From G963665975 sp963665975 (GTDB taxonomy: Bacteria; Bacteroidota; Rhodothermia; Rhodothermales; Bin80), in the NCBI GenBank assembly GCA_963665975.1, contig OY762508.1, forward strand, positions 434,001-498,000: a DNA stretch of 64,000 nt. Reading direction: 5' to 3'. Positions 16,537-24,985 of the stretch are shown one piece after another. The notes beneath the pieces are model-generated. The model saw only the letters and a list, made by a program, of their open reading frames with translations. It was not told where the DNA came from and did not search any database. The translations under genes were made by a program, and so were the position numbers. The stretch's first letter is position 1. The number at the start of each line of letters is the position of its first letter.

Positions 16537-18033
16537 TCAGTCTGACAAAACCCAGAGGTCCTTCCCACCACCGCCCTGGCTTGAATTGACCACGATGGAG
16601 CCCGGCGTCAGGGCCACGCGACAGAACGCTCCCGGAACGAGGCGCGTTTCGAGGCCGCGCAACACGAAGGGCCGAAGGTCCACATGACGCGGAGCGGTGC
16701 CGCCATCGAACAGACAGGGCGCGCAGGACAAGTCAAGGGTCGGCTGAGAAATGAAGTTGGCCGGAGCCTTGCGAATCTCTTCAGCGTACGTCGCGCGCTC
16801 TTCTGGCGTGGCGTGCGGCCCGACCAGCATGCCGTAACCGCCCGATTCTCCCACCATCTTGACGACCAGGCGATCGAGGTTGTCGAGTGTGAACTCCAGC
16901 CCCTCCGGGTCGCGGCAAAGATGAGTATCGACATTTGCAAGCAATGGCTCCTCGCTCAGGTAATATCGAATCATGTCCGGAACGTAGGCATAGACGCTTT
17001 TGTCATCTGCTACTCCGGTCCCCGGTGCGTTCGCGATCGCAACGTTTCCGAGCCGGAAGGCGTGGAATAATCCAGGCGTGCCAAGCTGAGAATCGGCCCG
17101 GAAAGTCAACGGATCGATGAAGTCATCGTCAATCCGGCGATAAACTACGTCAACACGCCGCAGACCACCAGTTGTACGCATGTAGACAAACCCGTTGTGG
17201 ACCAGGAGATCGTCGCCCTGGACGAGCTCCACCCCCATCTCCTGTGCGAGGAACATGTGCTCGTAGAAGGCCGAGTTGTATACGCCAGGAGTCAGCAGGA
17301 CAATGGTGGGATCAGAGACAACGGGCGGCGCAAGCTCAGCCAGAGTCTGGCGCAGGAAGGCGCCGTAGTGCTCGATGTCACGGACGCAATGGCGCCGAAA
17401 AAGATCACGCAAGCTGGTCTTTACCGCCTGCCGGTTGGCCAGCATGTAGGACACGCCAGATGGCACTCGCAGGTTGTCTTCCAGGACTGTGAAGCCATCA
17501 TGGGTCCGTACAATGTCGGTGCCGCAGATGGACACGTAGGCGCCCAGGGGAACCTGCACGCCACGCATCTCAATCCTGTACTGCGGACAGCTGCGGACGA
17601 GATCGACCGGTATGACACCATCAGCAAGTATCCGGCCCGTTCCATAGATGTCGGAGAGAAACTGGTTCAGCGCCTCAATTCGTTGCCGTAATCCACGTTC
17701 GAGAATATCCCAGTCCTTGGCGCTGACCAGCCGCGGAATGATGTCGATTGGAATGATCCGGTCGTGAGCGCCTTCTTCCCCGTAGACAGAGAAGGTGATG
17801 CCTTCGTGCAAGAACGACCGCTCCGCGCGCTTCTGCATGTGTGCAATTTCATCATGCGGCACATCGTTGAGAGCTGTCCATAACTCGCGACAATGCTCAC
17901 GGGGCGTGTCCTCGGAATCGAACATCTCATCGTAGAAGAGCGGATTCGTACGATAGTTGGAAAAGAGTCCCCACTGTTCGCGTGGACGCCGGCCGCTCTC
18001 TCCACTTTCAATATTGGACATTTTCTGGTTCAT
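16537..18033 (-). CDS. Circularly permuted type 2 ATP-grasp protein (DUF404/DUF407)
   Basis: A 498-residue member of the permuted ATP-grasp family. The N-terminal part (FDEMFDSEDTPREHCRELW) and the ATP-binding elements (TVLEDNLRVPSGVSYML, VVKMVGESGGYGMLVGP) match the DUF404/DUF407 pair, and the C-terminus ends in SSQGGGGKDLWVL. ATP-grasp enzymes of this type are thought to form peptide-like amide bonds using ATP. It is the first gene of the operon. No promoter is identifiable in the 230 bp upstream. A second ATG at codon 5 is an alternative start. Confidence 0.9.
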   Translation of the reverse strand: MNQKMSNIESGESGRRPREQWGLFSNYRTNPLFYDEMFDSEDTPREHCRELWTALNDVPHDEIAHMQKRAERSFLHEGITFSVYGEEGAHDRIIPIDIIPRLVSAKDWDILERGLRQRIEALNQFLSDIYGTGRILADGVIPVDLVRSCPQYRIEMRGVQVPLGAYVSICGTDIVRTHDGFTVLEDNLRVPSGVSYMLANRQAVKTSLRDLFRRHCVRDIEHYGAFLRQTLAELAPPVVSDPTIVLLTPGVYNSAFYEHMFLAQEMGVELVQGDDLLVHNGFVYMRTTGGLRRVDVVYRRIDDDFIDPLTFRADSQLGTPGLFHAFRLGNVAIANAPGTGVADDKSVYAYVPDMIRYYLSEEPLLANVDTHLCRDPEGLEFTLDNLDRLVVKMVGESGGYGMLVGPHATPEERATYAEEIRKAPANFISQPTLDLSCAPCLFDGGTAPRHVDLRPFVLRGLETRLVPGAFCRVALTPGSIVVNSSQGGGGKDLWVLSD

Positions 18034-18265
18034 CGTCCGGATCTCGTTACGAGCTCGACCCGCTTTCCCAAGGAGATTCTTATAGTACTGAAATACGGCA
18101 ATTTCCGATACTGTTTCATGGAATTGTTTTCGAAGCGTCTTGTTGCCGGGTCAGGGAATGGCTCTTCGACCAGGTGGCAGTTTGCCGTCATGAGGTGCGA
18201 ACCGTGCGCCCACGCCTTGGACCGGCCCAGTTGAAAAAGCCGCCGGAATAGGAACATGCGCCACG

Positions 18266-18799
18266 TCACCGCCCAAGAATCTCGGCGGCTTGTTCCCCGA
18301 ACTTCTCCGAGAGTTGCGCAACCTGCGGAAAGACTTCGACAGCGAATTCCCAGGCGGAAGGCAGCACACCTGAAACCCCGTCATAAAACTGCGAATCACT
18401 GCGCCACGATTCCGCCGGAAGCCCAACCGATGCAAGAGCCACAAATATCATGCTCAGCACCAAACAAGCCTTAAGTCCACCGATCATCCCGCCGAGTATA
18501 CGATCTACGGGGCCCAGGAACATAGCCCGTGCAGCCTTTCTCAACACGCGCGCCAACAACTGCACTACGACTTGCACTACCAAGAAAATCACGCCAAAGC
18601 CAATCAGGGGCACAGTAGTCGACTGTACGCCGAGCATGGCGCCGATACCGGAACCCACAGGATCCATGAATTGAATAGCAAGAATTATCGCAACTACGAG
18701 ACCCGCAACGCCCAGCACCTGCTTGATGAAGCCCGAGCGCAATCCGGCAAGCAATCCGAGCGCCAAAACGAGAAGAATGATGATATCAAGGGTGTTCAT
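18266..18799 (-). CDS. cvpA: CvpA family membrane protein
   Basis: A 177-residue protein with four hydrophobic helices beginning NTLDIIILLVLALGLLAGLRSGFIKQ, followed by LDPVDRILGG-type loop (GPVDRILGGMIGGLKACL). These are the marks of the CvpA family, inner-membrane proteins named for colicin V production and linked elsewhere to envelope stress and bile or peptide resistance. The ATG at 18799 fits the first membrane helix better than the one seven codons upstream. The gene stands alone between the ATP-grasp operon and the envelope cluster. Confidence 0.85.
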   Translation of the reverse strand: MNTLDIIILLVLALGLLAGLRSGFIKQVLGVAGLVVAIILAIQFMDPVGSGIGAMLGVQSTTVPLIGFGVIFLVVQVVVQLLARVLRKAARAMFLGPVDRILGGMIGGLKACLVLSMIFVALASVGLPAESWRSDSQFYDGVSGVLPSAWEFAVEVFPQVAQLSEKFGEQAAEILGR

Positions 18800-18910
18800 A
18801 TTGCCATGCCATTTATGCATGCGCCAACGATACGAAATTCGCGGCTACGCCGGCAGCGCCTCCTTCGTGTACGAGCCCCCTCGATAGTAGGTTGCCATCG
18901 CCGCGCATCG

Positions 18911-19687
18911 CTATTTCAAGACGAAGCGCACAGCCAATACGACTAGGCCTGCCTGCATGACTCCGAGAGAAACGGTCGACCTGTCGTCCAGCGCCCGGAT
19001 GCGCGGCCGCTCTGCCGGGTTTCCCGTCTTCCGGTACTGGTCGTCCAGCCTGTCAGCCTTGAATTTGTAATGCACTGCCAATGCTCCGCCGGCAATCGCC
19101 AGCACCGCCGCCGAATAGTCTATCCACCGGTGTTTATGCGCCAGCCGTACGGGACGACCAATTGGATCCACCATGTCGGCATCCAATAGCTCCATGGACA
19201 CCAGGTACGGATTCCATACCTCGCGTCCCGGCGTGATACGGGCCGCCCGGTACCCCTCACGCTCGAGCACGAATGCGCCAGTCGGAACATCGCGGGTTAT
19301 GAAGAGCGCAGGGGTCTTCCCCAGCGACTTTCTCACGCCGTTGGTGACCAGGTAGGTCGCAACCCCAAATGGAAGGGTTTCAATGTTGTAGTGATATGGG
19401 AACGGCAAATGTACATGTACGGTGTCTCCCTTTGAAGCATTGAGCGGCAATACCTGCGGATCCACGGACCAGGCATTCCCACCTGAGGCGACCAAGCGCA
19501 GCATCTGGGCGCTGGCCGGCACGCGAAACTCGCCCAGGCGCGCCCGCCCAAGACGCAACGAGTCCGCAAATACTATGGCGTCCGGATCATTCGTTTGCAC
19601 ATGTACAATGACATGCTGCTGCGCGCGGCTCGCGCCGACGTTCAGGAAGAGCAGGACTCCAATTGCAAGTATGCTTCGATTATGCAT
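18911..19687 (-). CDS. Secreted PEGA-like envelope protein, function unknown
   Basis: The 258-residue protein has a signal peptide (MHNRSILAIGVLLFLNVGASRA) and two beta-rich segments. The second (GKTPALFITRDVPTGAFVLEREGYRAARI) resembles a PEGA carbohydrate- or wall-binding surface repeat. A hydrophobic helix (YSAAVLAIAGGALAVHYKF) and a final VLAVRFVLK suggest membrane attachment at the C-terminal end. The ATG at 19687 overlaps the end of the upstream PQQ-propeller gene by 8 bp, so the two are coupled. Function is not known. Confidence 0.6.
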   Translation of the reverse strand: MHNRSILAIGVLLFLNVGASRAQQHVIVHVQTNDPDAIVFADSLRLGRARLGEFRVPASAQMLRLVASGGNAWSVDPQVLPLNASKGDTVHVHLPFPYHYNIETLPFGVATYLVTNGVRKSLGKTPALFITRDVPTGAFVLEREGYRAARITPGREVWNPYLVSMELLDADMVDPIGRPVRLAHKHRWIDYSAAVLAIAGGALAVHYKFKADRLDDQYRKTGNPAERPRIRALDDRSTVSLGVMQAGLVVLAVRFVLK

Positions 19688-20834
19688 CCGGTTCAGCAGT
19701 AGATGAGGCAAACAAGTATACATACCGAGGCTCTGCCAATACGACCAGGCTTCCATCCTTGGCAGCCAGCGCCGACTTTACGCGACCTCGCAACTTCTCC
19801 TCCCATCGCAGCACACCCAGATTGCGATCCACACCATAGAGCATGCCCCCCATGCTTCCCACGTAGATCGTTCGCGGCGTGAGAAACGGCGCAGCAGTCA
19901 GCGCGTCTGCGCTACGGAACGCCCAAAGCTCTTTCCCGGATGCCGGGGACAGGGCGCGCAGAATGCCGTCTGTGCCTCCAAGAACAAGGATATCGCCATC
20001 TTTTGCAGGTCTCGTGAACCGAACCGTTGTGTCCGGAAGCGTCAGCTTCCAGCGCTCTGTGCCCGTGTTGGCGTCCAGCGCGTATAGCCGACCACGCGTG
20101 GTCGGCACATACACCGTGCTGTCATCGGCAGCTAATGACGTGTAGACCGGAGACCCGACAAATGTCTCCCATCTGCGCGCACCGTCTTCCAAATCTACGG
20201 CCACGACCAGACCCCGGTCGTCCGCAACGATGATGTTATCGCGCACGCGCACCGGTGCGGTGTGCACGAGATGCTGCCTGCCAAGTGGCAACTCCCAAAT
20301 TATGTCGCCATCGACGACAGCATGCCGTCGCAAGGTAGGCTCCGCGTCAACCGCCACAAACGTGTCTCCCATGGGAAGCAGACCAGCCTTCACTGGCGTA
20401 CCCTTGCGCGTCCACCGCACCTCGCCCTCCAGCAGATCGTAGGCTACCAGCGATCGCCGCCCCCATCCGACGGGGATAACGAGGGTATTCTTGTAGACCA
20501 CCGGCGCGCCTTCCAAGACGTCCCCAAAATTCTTCATCCCTCGTCGCCGTCCCGTCGTCATTTCCACGGCATGCACCTCGCCCTTGCGAGTATACACGAA
20601 GACTATCTCACCAAGGATCATCGGTGATCCTTCCCCAAACCCCGCACCGGCATTATACAGCCAGGCAAGCGTTAGCGGAGGCTCGATAGTCTCGCCGGAA
20701 ATACGCAGCGGCAGCCTCCCGCGCGGGTTCGAATCCCAGGTCACCTCACCCGGACTCAGATCCAGGGCGCGGCATCCGGCAATGCCAAGAAGTAGAACGG
20801 CGAAAACTATACGGACGGGAGCGAACACAGGCAA
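19680..20834 (-). CDS. PQQ-like beta-propeller lipoprotein (BamB-like)
   Basis: A 384-residue protein with a lipobox signal (VLLLGIAGCRA) and repeated PQQ/WD-like blades containing GxLYALDANTGTERWK, GxLRALSPASGKELW and GMLYGVDRNLGVLRW. This is the fold of BamB, the lipoprotein that helps beta-barrel assembly, and of related quinoprotein-like scaffolds. Blade number looks like seven or eight. It lies 2 bp after the large metallopeptidase/barrel gene and overlaps the next gene, so it probably works with that outer-membrane protein. Whether it is true BamB cannot be decided from sequence alone. Confidence 0.75.
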   Translation of the reverse strand: MPVFAPVRIVFAVLLLGIAGCRALDLSPGEVTWDSNPRGRLPLRISGETIEPPLTLAWLYNAGAGFGEGSPMILGEIVFVYTRKGEVHAVEMTTGRRRGMKNFGDVLEGAPVVYKNTLVIPVGWGRRSLVAYDLLEGEVRWTRKGTPVKAGLLPMGDTFVAVDAEPTLRRHAVVDGDIIWELPLGRQHLVHTAPVRVRDNIIVADDRGLVVAVDLEDGARRWETFVGSPVYTSLAADDSTVYVPTTRGRLYALDANTGTERWKLTLPDTTVRFTRPAKDGDILVLGGTDGILRALSPASGKELWAFRSADALTAAPFLTPRTIYVGSMGGMLYGVDRNLGVLRWEEKLRGRVKSALAAKDGSLVVLAEPRYVYLFASSTAEPDA

Positions 20835-20836
20835 CG

Positions 20837-23788
20837 CTAGAAATCGAATCCAAAGAAAAACTGCCGGAAAAGACGCCTGTCCCGCCTCGTGAAATCCTCA
20901 CGGAAACGGTACCCAACATCGTAACGCAGCACAAAGCCTCCAAACAGGTTCAGTCGCAATCCCAGTCCCGTAGATCCCAATGTTTCGCCGGCAAAAATCT
21001 GCGGGATGCGCTGGTAATAGGAGTCATTCCACGCATGGGCGGCGTCGAAAAACAGGGCGCCGCGCAGATTAGTGATGCCCAGGATCGCCAGTATAGGAAG
21101 ATACACGGAAGGTCGCGCTACGATCGGGAAGCGGAACTCATGCGAGGTAAACCACATTTTCTTGCCCCGGACATCGAACAGCGGGAAGCCGCGCAAATCC
21201 CAACTTCCCCCGATGAACCATAGCCGCGCCTCCCGCCCCGCATTGGCGCGGGCCATGGCCCGTGAAGCAAATGTGAGGTGGCGGCCGATGCGAAGGTAGT
21301 GCCGAATGTCGGCTGCGAAGGTGACGTAATTGACATTCGAGTACCGCACGTCGGTCGTGTACGCAGCCGTGAGCTTGGCGCGCCAGCCATCGATCGGGCC
21401 GTTTAGGCCGTATAAGGCATTGTCGTGGACCAGGCTTACAGCATTCGACAACAAGAAGGCCTGCCGGTCTATATCGCGCTCCGGAATCTGCTTGTGATCC
21501 CAACTCAGAGAGGTGTTGATTTCGATGCGACGGAACATCGAAAGCGGATAGCTCATCCCCACAAATCCGCCGTAGATCTCCTCCCAGAAGCGTGGATATT
21601 CGGAGGCAGCATCCGGATCGGTGATGTCATACCGCAGCCCCCCATAGCGGAATATGCCGTACCCGATGTTGGTCCTGCGATGCAACTGGACGCGAGAAAT
21701 GGCGACGTTCAGGCTTCGAAAGAAATCTCCACCGTACTGGGACGCGTTAAAGACCGTTACAAAAAGCCGGTCGTTTCCCAGGAGATCCGAGAATGCCAGC
21801 GCCGCGCCACCGGTGGTCCCCCACACCGCGTTGTTGCTGATCTGGCCCTGCGCAATGTCTAGGCCGTAGCGTCGCTTGTAGCGAATGCGCCCCTTCTGCG
21901 TATCTGCAGCTATGCTCTCGAACGCCCATTTTTCGTCGGCGAAAGAGGTCAGAATGACATCCCGGTCTTCTTTTGGCGCATCCAGAAAAGAATCCACGTC
22001 CTGCAGTTGGCGGATCGTAAATCGAAGGTTTTCAAAGCTGGCGAAGAGCAGATGCCCATCGCGTGTCCAGTATGGATCAAAGGCCGCCGTCGTCAGATTC
22101 GTAAGGCGCCGCAGCCTGCGTTTGCCTTCGTACGTATACGGCAAGTCTCCGGTATCGCTGCTCAACGCCACCACAGGTTGCGGAGTGGTGGCGTCGACGA
22201 CGTACATGTCCTGGCCTCCGAACTTCCCGGTGGAATCACGCCGCGCACTGGTAAAGACTATCTTGTCCCCCTCCGGACTCCAGCGGGGGGAAAGATCGTG
22301 GTGTGACCCGAAGGTTAGATACGCGATAGCGCCCGTAGTGGTGTCGTACGTAAACAAGTTGTATGCATTCTCCTTGCCCCGCGAGGTGCGATCAGACGAA
22401 AACGCAATGTAGCGTCCATCCGGACTCCAGTCCGGGTCGCGCTCATCGTAGCTGTCGCGCGTCAGACGCCGCAGATCACGGGTTTCCGTGTCGATGGTAT
22501 ACAGGTCTATGAAGCCACTCTGGTCAATAGAAGTAAAGGCAATCTGCTTGCCGTCCGGGCTCCACGATGGCGAGTAAACGGCTATAAGGTGGTTCATTCC
22601 GTACGCCGGTCCCAACTCCTGGCGTTCCAGATCGTAGGTGTGAATGACATCCGTTTCCCCACTCTTTGTGACAAACGCCAGATGGCCATCTCGCGACACG
22701 CTAAGCCGACTCTCAAACAAATGGAAGGCCTCAAAACGGTCTCCCCGCTCCCCCCGGATGAGTACCCGCGGCCGGCCCAGCGGCTGGTATAGTGAATCCA
22801 CATCCACATAGAATACATTACTGTACCCGTCGTGGTTGCCCACGAAGTACACCTGTCGGCGTCCATCGCGGAATTGGTACACCACAGGCTTGGAATTGAA
22901 CCCCTCGACGGCGAGCCCTCCGGCGACAAGCGTCGGCGCCTCCGCCTCGTCCAGCATCGGGTAATAGGTGGCACGTAGCCATTCCTGCCAGCGCTCGCTA
23001 ATGGTCTGGTACTCTTCTCGCATCGTCTCCTCCATGACCTTGCGAAAATCCCGATCCATCCAGGAATTATCGATAAGCGCCAGGAGCCGCTCTTCACCAT
23101 AGGTCTCTGCGAGAAATCGGCACAGGGCCTCTCCCTCCTTGTACATCACGAAAGATCCGTTGACCCGGTAAATACTTTCGAGTGGCACCAGATAGTTGGA
23201 GAAAATGGCATCCCGCATGATCATTTCGTGCTGGTAATCCGGCTCCCCGGACCAGTACTCGGCGAGTCCCTCGGTAAACCACAGCGGGAGAAAGCGGTCC
23301 GGAGGAATACGGTGATCGCGCAGCACCCGTACCGCCTTGTTGAAGGTGAAAACGTGGACCATCTCGTGGCGCACTACTCGTCGAAACCGATGCAGATTGC
23401 CATTGGCTGGAATGACGACGCGCCCCTTCAGGAATTCGAAAAACCCCCCGACGCCGTCCGGGATGAATCCCGTGGTGATATTCGTCTGCTTGAAATGCAG
23501 ATTGGAACTGTAAAAGACGATCGGGGTGCGCGCGATGAGCGAAAAATTGAATTTGTTCTCCAGCTCCTCGTAGGCTTCCTCCGCAAAGGCCGCTCCCATT
23601 TCGGCCAACTCCTGCATCTCAGGATAAAAGTAGACATCAAAATGATCCGTCTTCAGGACATGCCAGTCAAAGTTCTCATACTGAATCTTGTTGCGCCCAA
23701 AATGAAAAGCATACTGCGCCTGAAGAGGCGGAGCCCACAGAGCCGCCCCCAAAAACACCAATAACCACCATGCGTGGCATCCTTTCAT
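20837..23788 (-). CDS. Outer-membrane protein: zinc peptidase + beta-propeller + beta-barrel
   Basis: A 983-residue protein in three parts after a signal peptide. First is a gluzincin-type metallopeptidase with HEMVH (His141, Glu142, His145) and TEGLAEY (third ligand near Glu173). Second is a TolB-like propeller with at least three WSPDG blades (SPSWSPDGKQIAFTS, DPDWSPDGRYIAFSS, SPRWSPEGDKIVFTS). Third is a roughly 350-residue BamA/TamA-like barrel ending in an aromatic FFFGFDF outer-membrane signal. Similar fusions occur in Rhodothermota and Bacteroidota but are uncharacterised. The order suggests surface or periplasmic peptidase activity anchored by the barrel. ATG 23788 gives the signal peptide; nine more upstream codons are possible. 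Confidence 0.8.
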   Translation of the reverse strand: MKGCHAWWLLVFLGAALWAPPLQAQYAFHFGRNKIQYENFDWHVLKTDHFDVYFYPEMQELAEMGAAFAEEAYEELENKFNFSLIARTPIVFYSSNLHFKQTNITTGFIPDGVGGFFEFLKGRVVIPANGNLHRFRRVVRHEMVHVFTFNKAVRVLRDHRIPPDRFLPLWFTEGLAEYWSGEPDYQHEMIMRDAIFSNYLVPLESIYRVNGSFVMYKEGEALCRFLAETYGEERLLALIDNSWMDRDFRKVMEETMREEYQTISERWQEWLRATYYPMLDEAEAPTLVAGGLAVEGFNSKPVVYQFRDGRRQVYFVGNHDGYSNVFYVDVDSLYQPLGRPRVLIRGERGDRFEAFHLFESRLSVSRDGHLAFVTKSGETDVIHTYDLERQELGPAYGMNHLIAVYSPSWSPDGKQIAFTSIDQSGFIDLYTIDTETRDLRRLTRDSYDERDPDWSPDGRYIAFSSDRTSRGKENAYNLFTYDTTTGAIAYLTFGSHHDLSPRWSPEGDKIVFTSARRDSTGKFGGQDMYVVDATTPQPVVALSSDTGDLPYTYEGKRRLRRLTNLTTAAFDPYWTRDGHLLFASFENLRFTIRQLQDVDSFLDAPKEDRDVILTSFADEKWAFESIAADTQKGRIRYKRRYGLDIAQGQISNNAVWGTTGGAALAFSDLLGNDRLFVTVFNASQYGGDFFRSLNVAISRVQLHRRTNIGYGIFRYGGLRYDITDPDAASEYPRFWEEIYGGFVGMSYPLSMFRRIEINTSLSWDHKQIPERDIDRQAFLLSNAVSLVHDNALYGLNGPIDGWRAKLTAAYTTDVRYSNVNYVTFAADIRHYLRIGRHLTFASRAMARANAGREARLWFIGGSWDLRGFPLFDVRGKKMWFTSHEFRFPIVARPSVYLPILAILGITNLRGALFFDAAHAWNDSYYQRIPQIFAGETLGSTGLGLRLNLFGGFVLRYDVGYRFREDFTRRDRRLFRQFFFGFDF

Positions 23789-23920
23789 GGCATACTCCGG
23801 TGCATGAATTCGCATCCAGGCTGCGCGGCCCGGGTCGGCACAACATGCGAATATTGCAAGCAGGGCGAGAACATTCTACGCTAGGGGCGAGAAACCATGC
23901 CGCGAGCGGCTCGATACCGC

Positions 23921-24985
23921 TTACGAGCCGTTCTGTTGCGGTGTGGCCAGCGCCGCCTTTAGTTGGCTAATGAGTCCGACCGGCGAGGGGTTAACCTCAT
24001 GCAGAATGGCAAGGTACAGACTCACCCAGTCACTCACATAGAGCAGCGACATCAACCGAGCCAGCCGGCTCTTCCCCTGACTCTGCACTTCTGTCCAATA
24101 CCCTGCAGAATCCTTGAGAAGATCGCGCGTAATATCCATACGACGCTGGACGCGTGCATGGTCCTCACAGTCGCGGAGCAGGATCACTCCGAGATGTCGA
24201 AGTTCCGGCGCATGCCGGGCCCAGCCCATAATTTCGTTGTGGTTCATCTCAGGAAACAGGTTGCCGACCGCAAAGGTCTTGCTGTTTTCGTGCATCTGGT
24301 TACGCCAGCGCAAGTTGGCTCCCTCGAGGCGCTCGCTGCTATAAATGACCGGGAATCGCTTTCGCAGGGCGCTCGCCATCTTCATGGCTCCATTTTCAGG
24401 GTCTTCCGGATTCTCGTACGCGACCTTTTGCGCGTCCAGCACCGAACGGGTCTCCTGCCAGTCCTCGCCGCTGGCCGTTAGCAACCCCAGCCGCTCCGCC
24501 ACCGTGCATAGCGCGGTGAGGCTGTGGCCAAGCGCCGCACGCGGCTGCAGCCCGGTCGGCAGGCTGATCAGTGGCACACCCGCATCGCCTGCACGGCTGG
24601 CCATGCGCCCTCCGGTGGTGATGCACACAACCGATGCCCCACGATCCAGCGCCGCATCCAGCGCCGACAGGGTTTCCTCCGTATTTCCCGAGTAACTCGA
24701 TGCAATCACGGTAGTGTCGGGGCCAACCCACGCAGGCAGACTGTAGCTGCGAAGCACGGTGATCGGCACGCCTGCCTCCGTCCGTGTCAGCGTGCGCAAG
24801 AGGTCGCCCGCAAGGGCGGATCCACCCATCCCAACGATCAGAACTCCCGCCTGTCCATTACTGTGCACACTGCTCCAGTCGGCGGCGAGCGCCCGCCTGC
24901 GGCCGTCACTCCACTGGGCTGGGAAAGCGCGTACAGCCTCATACATGCCGTCTGTATCAATACGTTTGATATCTTCCCGTGTCAT
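23921..24985 (-). CDS. Bifunctional phosphoglucose/phosphomannose isomerase
   Basis: A 354-residue SIS-fold isomerase: GMGGSALAGDLL and SSYSGNTEETLSALD are the sugar-phosphate-binding loops, and LFPEMNHNEIMGW holds the catalytic glutamate/histidine region of the archaeal-type bifunctional PGI/PMI family. It interconverts glucose-6-P or mannose-6-P with fructose-6-P in the cytoplasm. Its ATG at 24985 overlaps the enzyme I stop codon by one base (TAATG), giving direct translational coupling. A longer frame to 25066 lies within enzyme I and is not preferred. Confidence 0.9.
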   Translation of the reverse strand: MTREDIKRIDTDGMYEAVRAFPAQWSDGRRRALAADWSSVHSNGQAGVLIVGMGGSALAGDLLRTLTRTEAGVPITVLRSYSLPAWVGPDTTVIASSYSGNTEETLSALDAALDRGASVVCITTGGRMASRAGDAGVPLISLPTGLQPRAALGHSLTALCTVAERLGLLTASGEDWQETRSVLDAQKVAYENPEDPENGAMKMASALRKRFPVIYSSERLEGANLRWRNQMHENSKTFAVGNLFPEMNHNEIMGWARHAPELRHLGVILLRDCEDHARVQRRMDITRDLLKDSAGYWTEVQSQGKSRLARLMSLLYVSDWVSLYLAILHEVNPSPVGLISQLKAALATPQQNGS

